Both the position numbers and the translations under genes were made by a program. The notes beneath the pieces were generated by a model. It saw nothing but the letters and a program-made list of their open reading frames with translations, made no database searches and had not been told where the DNA came from. Positions 4,566 through 10,152 of a stretch of DNA of 10,152 nt are shown here, one piece after another. The first letter of the stretch is position 1. The number at the start of each line of letters is the position of its first letter. Origin of the DNA: Clostridia bacterium (GTDB lineage Bacteria > Bacillota > Clostridia > Oscillospirales > Acutalibacteraceae); contig CAAGRQ010000138.1 in the NCBI GenBank assembly GCA_900772705.1, positions 1 to 10,152 on the forward strand, read 5' to 3'.

Positions 4566-7331
4566 ATGAAAAAGCGAATACTCAGTATACTGCTCACTGT
4601 TTGTATGACAGTCTGTTTTGTTCCGACTCAATCGGTTTATGCCGACAGTCAAAACTCGGCTCAGTCTGTCGCTCGGCAGAGCACTTGTTCATCTCATAAA
4701 TATAATACAGACACAGGTATATGCAAAATCTGTAATTATCAATGCCCTCATACGGCAGGGTGGAATACAACAACACGCATATGTAACGAATGTAAAATGA
4801 AACACCATTGCATATTTGATCTTGAAAATATATCTATTGATACGGGAATTTGCGGCACTTGCGGATATCAATGGGCGGCTCGTTTTTACAAGGGTACAAC
4901 TAAATACTTATACGAGGAAGATTCAATTATCGACCAATGTATAAACAGCGACATTAAGAAAGAGTGGAAGGATGACGCTTACTTATACATTTATGTGAAT
5001 GTTTCCGACACGCTCTCATTCGGTAATAAAGGTCCTATTGTTTTTAAGTCTCCCGATAATGTTACCATAAACGAAATCATTATAGAAAGCGGCTCAAATG
5101 TTACAATAAACGGCGGCGTGTTCAATAAAGTTACGGTAAAAAGCGGCGGAAAACTCACGGTTAACGGCGGTACGATTAAGAACCTTACAAAGGAAACGGG
5201 AAGCACCGTTATCGGTAATGCGATACGGGAGGTTTCCGACGTCAGGGCTTTGAACGACGCTTTTGCCGATTCCACCGTCGGTACCGTTAAACTGAAAAAC
5301 GATATTTCGATTGACTCGTATATTCAAATTCGCCGTGCCGTTACTCTTGATTTGAACGGTTATGTTCTCGGCTTGTCAAGAAATAAGTCAATTATTGTTA
5401 ATAACAATTCATCCGCAAGCAAGTTGACACTTACCGACAGCAATCCTAATGCGGTGCACAAGTTTACACCCGACAGCAACGGCGTGTGGAATTTGGACGA
5501 AGCGAACGGAACAAAGACAGTAAAGGGCGGCATTATCACGGGCGGAAACAGCAACGGCAATTCCGACTGCGGCGGTGCTATGTCTGTCGGTTTGAACGGT
5601 ACTGTTATAATGCAGGCAGGCAATATCGTCGGCTGTCAGGCAAACGGTGACGGCGGCGCAATTTTTATCGGCGGCGGTGGCGGAGCGTTCATTATGAACG
5701 GCGGAAGTATTGTCGGTTGCAGAGCCAATAACGGCGGTGCCTTATATATTGACAATAGAGGCACCTTCACTATGACGGGCGGTACAATTTCCGATTGTGT
5801 AACACGATATGACCGAGACAGCGGCGCACTGTATGTTTTCGGCAGAATGAATGCAAACGGCGGTACGGTAGACGGTACAGTCACGGTTAATGCAGGGAAA
5901 GTAAACGGCAATCTTCATTTCGGCATTATCCGTAGTAACGGCGACAGCGGCGTTACCGAATTTAAGCAGAATGTGATTAATCTCGGAGAGATAGAATACG
6001 GCAATTTCTATGGCACGGTAACAATCGGCGGCAATGCTAATTACGCCGGCTCAATAAACGGCGGCACTTTTAACGGTACGGTTATTGTAGACAGCGGAAA
6101 AATCAATGACGGTATCTTTAATGAAGATGTAACCGTCAATCCCGACGACGACATAGTTAAGCATCCGCCAGATCTTATAGGCGGTACATACAACGCACTG
6201 ATAAAAAATTATCACATACTTACAGAGTTCGGCAATGCATGCGGTACACTCGGCATTGTCGGCGAAAGACCGATTGCAAATTCCGTACCGTACCATAAGG
6301 TTACATTTGACACGGCAGGCGGTACAATGGATTACTCGATACGCTATTTTTATGACGATATAAAAATTTCAGAGCAAATAAAGCCGACCCGTGCAGGCTA
6401 TACTTTTGACGGTTGGTACAAAAACAACGGTACTGAGTGGAATTTTGCAAACGATACCGTTACCGCCGATACTGCTCTGCACGCACAATGGACGGCAAAT
6501 ACCTATACGGTGACTTTTGACTGCAATGACGGCGTCTCGGCAAAAACAACGGCAACGATTGATTACAATCGTGAATTTAACGAAATGCCTGTGCCGAAGC
6601 GTGAGGGTTATGTTTTCCTCGGTTGGTACGACGCTCTTGCAGACGGAAAACGCTATGGCGACGAAAACGGAAACTGCACATGCGCATACGATAAAACCGA
6701 AAATGTTACACTGTATGCACAGTGGTCCGAAGCTCCGTCAACTACAGTTCATTTCTTTACAAACGGCGGCACAATGACAGAGTCTGACGAGGTGCTCCAT
6801 AAACTTAATACTCCGATTGCCAAACCCGATGATCCCGAAAAAACAGGATATACCTTCGGCGGTTGGTATACGGACGCCGCCTGCACTCAGGCGTGGAACT
6901 TCGACGATTGGGTAACAGAGGAGTTAACGCTTTACGCAGGCTGGACGGTTAATCAATACACCGTTGTGATTAAGCCCGAAAACGGCGATGAGGATATAGT
7001 AATTACACAGGACTACGGTACTGAGATAACTGCTCCGAGCCTAACTAAGGATGGCTATACTTTTATAGGTTGGGATATGGATTTCCCTGTTGCAATGCCT
7101 GCAAAGGATATTACGATTACCGCACAATGGAAGAAAATTGAAAAGCCGACGGTTAAGCCCGAAGTAAAGGCAGAGCAGAAAAAAACAGAACAAAAAACGG
7201 AAACTAAAGTAAGCAATAATAAAAAAGCACAAACAAAGTCACCCGAAACAGGTTCCTCTGCTTTGGCGGTATCCGCACTGTCAATCACGGCAGGCATATT
7301 TATCCTCGGCAGAAAAAAGCGTAAAAAGTAA
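4566..7331 (+). CDS. Wall-anchored surface protein: Cys/His ribbons, beta-helix, Listeria-Bacteroides repeats
   Basis: An exported protein of 921 residues. Residues 1-26 are a signal peptide (cleavage near VYA-DS). Residues 41-100 hold three Cys/His units: C41-x2-H44 with C53-x2-C56, C60-x-H62 with C73-x2-C76, and H81-C82 with C96-x2-C99, likely small zinc ribbons. Residues about 150-545 are rich in GGxxxVTVNGG-like rungs (TINGGVF, TVNGGTI, TMTGGTISDC), typical of a right-handed beta-helix as in adhesins and polysaccharide-active proteins; no catalytic site was identified. Residues about 578-850 are four Listeria-Bacteroides (Flg_new) repeats, marked GYTFDGWY, GYVFLGWY, GYTFGGWY and GYTFIGW, each ending near AQW or AGW. 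A Lys/Glu linker leads to SPETG (892-896), a hydrophobic span and GRKKRKK. GGAGG lies 9 bases before the ATG, 16 bases after the previous gene. Probable role: adhesion or glycan binding at the cell surface; partner unknown. Confidence 0.88.
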   Translation: MKKRILSILLTVCMTVCFVPTQSVYADSQNSAQSVARQSTCSSHKYNTDTGICKICNYQCPHTAGWNTTTRICNECKMKHHCIFDLENISIDTGICGTCGYQWAARFYKGTTKYLYEEDSIIDQCINSDIKKEWKDDAYLYIYVNVSDTLSFGNKGPIVFKSPDNVTINEIIIESGSNVTINGGVFNKVTVKSGGKLTVNGGTIKNLTKETGSTVIGNAIREVSDVRALNDAFADSTVGTVKLKNDISIDSYIQIRRAVTLDLNGYVLGLSRNKSIIVNNNSSASKLTLTDSNPNAVHKFTPDSNGVWNLDEANGTKTVKGGIITGGNSNGNSDCGGAMSVGLNGTVIMQAGNIVGCQANGDGGAIFIGGGGGAFIMNGGSIVGCRANNGGALYIDNRGTFTMTGGTISDCVTRYDRDSGALYVFGRMNANGGTVDGTVTVNAGKVNGNLHFGIIRSNGDSGVTEFKQNVINLGEIEYGNFYGTVTIGGNANYAGSINGGTFNGTVIVDSGKINDGIFNEDVTVNPDDDIVKHPPDLIGGTYNALIKNYHILTEFGNACGTLGIVGERPIANSVPYHKVTFDTAGGTMDYSIRYFYDDIKISEQIKPTRAGYTFDGWYKNNGTEWNFANDTVTADTALHAQWTANTYTVTFDCNDGVSAKTTATIDYNREFNEMPVPKREGYVFLGWYDALADGKRYGDENGNCTCAYDKTENVTLYAQWSEAPSTTVHFFTNGGTMTESDEVLHKLNTPIAKPDDPEKTGYTFGGWYTDAACTQAWNFDDWVTEELTLYAGWTVNQYTVVIKPENGDEDIVITQDYGTEITAPSLTKDGYTFIGWDMDFPVAMPAKDITITAQWKKIEKPTVKPEVKAEQKKTEQKTETKVSNNKKAQTKSPETGSSALAVSALSITAGIFILGRKKRKK
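7221..7321 (+). repeat. Sorting-signal direct repeat, copy 2
   Basis: This is the partner of 4439-4539: 101 bp with two silent differences, encoding the same linker end, SPETG and membrane span. Only the last few codons differ (KRKK here, KRRD in copy 1). Being 2.8 kb apart in direct orientation, the copies could recombine and fuse the two surface genes. Confidence 0.95.
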
Positions 7332-7346
7332 ATATAATTAAAAATT

Positions 7347-7378
7347 GCGGATAATCTAATTTAGATTGTCCGCTTTTT
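7347..7378 (+). terminator. Terminator of the surface-protein operon
   Basis: GCGGATAATCTAA pairs with TTAGATTGTCCGC (7347-7373) through 13 positions, one of them a G-U pair, and TTTTT follows. The loop must open the innermost A-T pairs, which is normal. It begins 16 bases after the stop of the second surface protein and ends the operon before guaA. Confidence 0.85.
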
Positions 7379-7422
7379 ATTCACATTTGATACGCAAACA
7401 TAATAATCCGATTATTATTTTC

Positions 7423-7451
7423 TTGCAATTAAAGATACTATAATATATAAT
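7423..7451 (+). promoter_or_regulatory. Promoter of guaA
   Basis: TTGCAA (7423-7428) and a perfect TATAAT (7446-7451) are 17 bp apart. The expected start near 7458 leaves a leader of only about 34 bases before the guaA ATG, too short for a purine riboswitch. A second TATAAT at 7439-7444 has no matching -35 box. Confidence 0.65.
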
Positions 7452-7491
7452 ATTCTCTAGAGTATTTTAACGAACCCATTGGAGGACGAAT

Positions 7492-9036
7492 ATGGAGAAA
7501 ATTCTTGTTCTTGATTTTGGCGGACAGTATAATCAGCTTATCGCCCGCCGTGTGCGTGACCATCACGTATACGCCGAGATTTTGCCTTACACCACGCCTA
7601 TTGAAACTATTAAAGAAAACGGCTATAAGGGCATAATTTTTACAGGCGGACCCAATTCCGTTTTTGATATGTCATCACCGCATTATACTAAGGATATTTT
7701 GGAACTCGGCGTTCCGATACTCGGCATTTGCTACGGCTGCCAACTTATCGCATGGATGGGTGACGGCAAGGTAGAAACTGCTCCCGTATCGGAGTACGGA
7801 AAGATTGAGGTAACCGTCGGCGAGTCAAAACTGTTTAAGGACATTCCCGAAAAATCCGTTACATGGATGAGCCATACCGACTATATCGCAGAACCTCCTA
7901 AGGGCTACGAAATTATCGCCCATACCGATGACTGTCCGTGTGCCGCTATGCAGAATACGCAGAAAAATATTTATGCGGTCCAGTTCCACCCCGAAGTTAC
8001 TCACTCGGTGTACGGCAAGGAGATTTTGCACAATTTCCTTTATGAGATTTGCCGTTGTTCGGGCGATTGGGTAATGGATAATTTTATCGAAAACACCGTT
8101 AAATCGCTTCGTGAAAAAATCGGAGACAAAAATGTTATCCTCGGTCTTTCGGGCGGAGTTGACAGTTCCGTTGCCGCAGGTCTTTTGTCCCGTGCAGTCG
8201 GCAAGCAACTTACCTGTGTGTTCGTAGACCAGGGTCTTATGCGTAAAGACGAGGGCGACTTTGTAGAAGAAACTTTCACCCGACTTTTTGACATGAACTT
8301 TGTCCGTGTTAATTGCGGAGACCATTTTATGCAGTGCCTTAAGGGCGTAACCGACCCCGAGCAGAAGCGTAAAATTATCGGCACCGAGTTTTACAAGGTG
8401 TTCTGGGACGAAGTAAGAGCAAGAGCCTCAGAGGGATATTTTGCTCAAGGCACTATTTACCCCGACCGTATCGAATCCGGCAAGGGTAAGAGTGCAGGCA
8501 AAGCAAACACCGCTGTAATTAAGACTCATCATAATATGGTTGAAAAGCCAAAGGATATTAATTTCATAGACACCATTGAACCGCTCGGCGATTTGTTTAA
8601 GGACGAGGTAAGAGCTGTCGGCGAAAAGCTCGGCATTCCTCATGAACTCGTTTGGCGTCAGCCGTTCCCGGGTCCGGGTCTCGGAGTGAGAATTATAGGC
8701 GAAGTTACCGCAGATAAGGTTAAAATTTTGCAGGACGCCGATTGGGTACTTCGTGACGAAATGAGCAAGAACGGCTACGAGAGCAATCTCGCACAGTTCT
8801 TCTGCGTGCTCCCCGGAGTAAACTCCGTAGGCGTTATGGGCGACCACAGAACATACGATAATGTGGTTGTTATCAGAGCGGTCACAACCGACGACTTTAT
8901 GACCGCCGATTGGGCAAAAATACCGTACGACATCCTCGCAAAGGTAAGTAACCGCATCACTAACGAATGCGCCCATATCAACCGTGTTGTCTACGACATC
9001 ACCTCCAAACCCCCCGGAACAGTCGAGTGGGAGTAA
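7492..9036 (+). CDS. guaA: GMP synthase (glutamine-hydrolysing)
   Basis: This 514-residue cytoplasmic enzyme makes GMP from XMP, ATP and glutamine, the last step of guanine nucleotide synthesis. Residues 1-190 are the class I glutamine amidotransferase domain, opening ILVLDFGGQYNQLIARRVR; the triad is C80 in GICYGCQ with H166 and E168 in QFHPE. Residues about 195-390 are the ATP pyrophosphatase domain with the PP-loop SGGVDSS (220-226). The C-terminal dimerisation domain carries RQPFPGPGLGVRI and ends KPPGTVEWE, the usual invariant tail. The length is normal and all key residues are present. GGAGG lies 6 bases before the ATG. It has its own promoter and terminator. The 3' end of guaA is a known integration site for genomic islands, which matters for the AT-rich DNA that follows. 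Confidence 0.98.
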   Translation: MEKILVLDFGGQYNQLIARRVRDHHVYAEILPYTTPIETIKENGYKGIIFTGGPNSVFDMSSPHYTKDILELGVPILGICYGCQLIAWMGDGKVETAPVSEYGKIEVTVGESKLFKDIPEKSVTWMSHTDYIAEPPKGYEIIAHTDDCPCAAMQNTQKNIYAVQFHPEVTHSVYGKEILHNFLYEICRCSGDWVMDNFIENTVKSLREKIGDKNVILGLSGGVDSSVAAGLLSRAVGKQLTCVFVDQGLMRKDEGDFVEETFTRLFDMNFVRVNCGDHFMQCLKGVTDPEQKRKIIGTEFYKVFWDEVRARASEGYFAQGTIYPDRIESGKGKSAGKANTAVIKTHHNMVEKPKDINFIDTIEPLGDLFKDEVRAVGEKLGIPHELVWRQPFPGPGLGVRIIGEVTADKVKILQDADWVLRDEMSKNGYESNLAQFFCVLPGVNSVGVMGDHRTYDNVVVIRAVTTDDFMTADWAKIPYDILAKVSNRITNECAHINRVVYDITSKPPGTVEWE

Positions 9037-9048
9037 TTAACAGAAGTC

Positions 9049-9116
9049 TTGAAAGTGGCTTAAACACTGGGTTTTCGACTCTCAAATTCCCGATTCGATA
9101 GCAAAATGATAGCAAA
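9049..9116. repeat. Imperfect hairpin and 11-bp direct repeat after guaA
   Basis: TTGAAAGT (9049-9056) faces ACTCTCAA (9078-9085) with one mismatch, with inner AAAC (9062-9065) and GTTT (9071-9074). Just beyond, GATAGCAAA occurs twice (9097-9105 and 9108-9116), 11 bp apart. Lying between the guaA stop and its terminator, this may be an old attachment-site or integrase-binding region, but no duplicate of the guaA end is seen in the window. Function unknown. Confidence 0.35.
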
Positions 9117-9147
9117 CTACAAATTATATACGCGGTATAAACATAAC

Positions 9148-9180
9148 GGCGGCAGGGAGCAATCCCTGCCGTCTTTTTGT
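9148..9180 (+). terminator. Terminator downstream of guaA
   Basis: A perfect 9-bp stem, CGGCAGGGA (9150-9158) with TCCCTGCCG (9163-9171), is closed by a GCAA tetraloop and extended by G-U and G-C pairs. TTTTT (9174-9178) follows. It is about 110 bases after the guaA stop, farther than usual, with the hairpin and direct repeat region in between. Confidence 0.9.
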
Positions 9181-9193
9181 TGCTTAAAAGCAG

Positions 9194-9222
9194 TTGACTT
9201 ATTTGCAGATTAAACATATAAT
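9194..9222 (+). promoter_or_regulatory. Near-consensus promoter ahead of the AIPR gene
   Basis: TTGACT (9194-9199) and a perfect TATAAT (9217-9222) are 17 bp apart, the best sigma-A match in the window. It lies just after the guaA terminator and reads toward the AIPR gene, giving a leader of roughly 100 bases. A further TATAAT at 9288-9293 has no good -35 box. Confidence 0.75.
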
Positions 9223-9261
9223 TAAACTATATCCTTATTTGAAACGGCATTTAATTCAAAT

Positions 9262-9278
9262 TACCACCGCAAGTGGTA
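9262..9278. promoter_or_regulatory. Perfect 6-bp dyad in the AIPR leader
   Basis: TACCAC and GTGGTA flank CGCAA. In the mRNA it would be a small hairpin; in DNA it could be a repressor or activator site, since it lies 9-25 bases upstream of a second TATAAT box (9288-9293), where a -35 element would be. There is no T run, so it is not a terminator. Confidence 0.45.
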
Positions 9279-9332
9279 TGGTGCAAATATAATATTAAAA
9301 TCTGTAGTAAAATGAAAAGGGGCTTTTTTAAA

Positions 9333-10152
9333 ATGAATGATTTTCGAACACAAATAAGAGAAGATATTAAAGAATATCAACTTCGTTATCCCAACATTTC
9401 CAATATTGAAAAAGACGAATGGGCGTTCAATTATTGGATTCTAGATAAATTCTTTTATGAAGACGAAGAACTTATTGAGGATAAAATCATTGATTACAAT
9501 GATATGGGTGTTGATGCATATGAAATATATGAAGACACAAGGGAGCTATACTTAATTCAAAACAAGTATTATAATGATTCGTCGAAATTATCCGCAGAAT
9601 ATGTGAAAAACGACTTTTTGTTAAGACCTATAACTGCACTTGAAAATGGTACATATCGTAAATCGGTGGAAGTTCAGGATTTCTTTAGCAAGTATAAAAA
9701 TTACGATGATTTTACAGTGTATTTGCAAATTTATGTAACGAATAATAATCGCTGTGAGGACGCTGAAGAATATGTAAAGAAATTTAATATAGGACATCCG
9801 AAATATCGAGCTTCTATATTTTATTTAGACGATATTAAGGAAAAGTATTATGGAGATACAAAACAAAATAAACAAAACATCGAAGTTCAAATTCATAGCG
9901 TAAATAAAGGAACAATATTGAATATAAATACAGATGATTACAAGTTGGAAAATGTTTTGGATGCCAAATATGTATTTACTCCTGTTTCTTCAATATTCAG
10001 ATTGTATCGAGATTCAATTGAAAAAAACTATCCAATTTTTGATATGAATATAAGAGAATACTTGGGAAACAAAGGCGTTAATAAAAAAATATACGAAACA
10101 TTATTAGATTCCGAAGACAGGAAAAATTTCTTTTACTATAATAATGGTATCA
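9333..10152 (+). CDS. AIPR-family (abortive infection phage resistance) protein, 3' end cut by window
   Basis: The first 273 residues of an open frame that runs off the window edge. Residues about 40-80 look like a PD-(D/E)xK nuclease core of the Mrr type: acidic helix (E45, E46, E49), then GVDAYEIY with D61, then LIQNKYY with Q76-x-K78. Residues about 245-273 match the signature of the AIPR family (PF10592): NIREYLGNKGVNKKI, then FFYYNNGI, which in the family continues into T. AIPR proteins are linked to phage abortive infection; the mechanism here is inferred. ATG 9333 is chosen because AAAGGGG lies 10 bases upstream; ATG 9312, in frame, lacks a ribosome site. Codon use is AT-rich (16 of 60 bases G+C at 9361-9420 by hand count), unlike guaA, which suggests horizontal transfer. 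It has its own strong promoter. Confidence 0.85.
   Translation, partial: MNDFRTQIREDIKEYQLRYPNISNIEKDEWAFNYWILDKFFYEDEELIEDKIIDYNDMGVDAYEIYEDTRELYLIQNKYYNDSSKLSAEYVKNDFLLRPITALENGTYRKSVEVQDFFSKYKNYDDFTVYLQIYVTNNNRCEDAEEYVKKFNIGHPKYRASIFYLDDIKEKYYGDTKQNKQNIEVQIHSVNKGTILNINTDDYKLENVLDAKYVFTPVSSIFRLYRDSIEKNYPIFDMNIREYLGNKGVNKKIYETLLDSEDRKNFFYYNNGI

Noticed and set aside
4618..4800. Short overlapping plus-strand frame inside the second surface protein
   Set aside because: It lies wholly within the signal peptide and Cys/His region of a well supported gene and has no ribosome site.
7332..7491. Guanine riboswitch before guaA
   Set aside because: The predicted leader is about 34 bases after the promoter at 7423, and no aptamer-like conserved core or second terminator was seen.
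7825..8976. Several minus-strand open frames of 114-182 codons
   Set aside because: All lie antisense to guaA, which is complete with every catalytic motif; they are by-products of its codon use.
9069..9083. tRNA T-arm-like string GGGTTTTCGACTCTC
   Set aside because: No acceptor, D-arm or anticodon arm can be built around it; treated as chance or an old remnant.

Overview
The window looks like chromosomal DNA of an anaerobic, Gram-positive Clostridia, most likely a gut Oscillospiraceae/Ruminococcus-type organism. The grounds are strong GGAGG-type ribosome binding sites, sigma-A promoters with 17-bp spacers, a rubrerythrin, cell-wall sorting signals of the LPXTG type, and surface-protein repeats typical of gut Firmicutes. 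The genus is an inference.

Layout. (1) 71-777: a leftward MerR-family regulator faces a rightward promoter with the 19-bp spacer and central dyad typical of MerR targets. That promoter now reads only a 34-codon ORF (639-743). Its first 15 codons resemble the start, and its last ~19 codons the end, of a carboxymuconolactone decarboxylase-cupin protein, so it looks like the in-frame scar of a large internal deletion. (2) 749-1404: a monocistronic rubrerythrin gene with its own promoter and terminator. (3) 1410-7378: a three-gene operon. A TetR-family regulator sits behind a promoter whose start region is covered by a 26-bp near-palindrome, and it overlaps by 8 bp the first of two very large exported proteins. 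The first carries a beta-rich (perhaps propeller) domain and four exact 64-residue FIVAR-like repeats. The second carries Cys/His ribbons, a beta-helix and four Listeria-Bacteroides repeats. Both end in the same SPETG sorting signal, nearly identical at DNA level. A terminator closes the operon. (4) 7423-9180: the housekeeping gene guaA (GMP synthase) with promoter and terminator. (5) 9194-10152: a visibly more AT-rich segment with a near-consensus promoter and the first 273 codons of an AIPR-family (abortive infection phage resistance) protein, cut by the window edge.

How the parts may fit: the TetR operon reads as a self-regulated switch for displaying two wall-anchored proteins. The AIPR gene just beyond guaA fits the use of the guaA 3' end as an integration hotspot, so the right edge may be the start of a defense or mobile island. 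Neither the sortase nor the rest of that island is in the window. The remaining lines of evidence are ordinary: no rRNA, tRNA, CRISPR array or recognisable transposase was seen.
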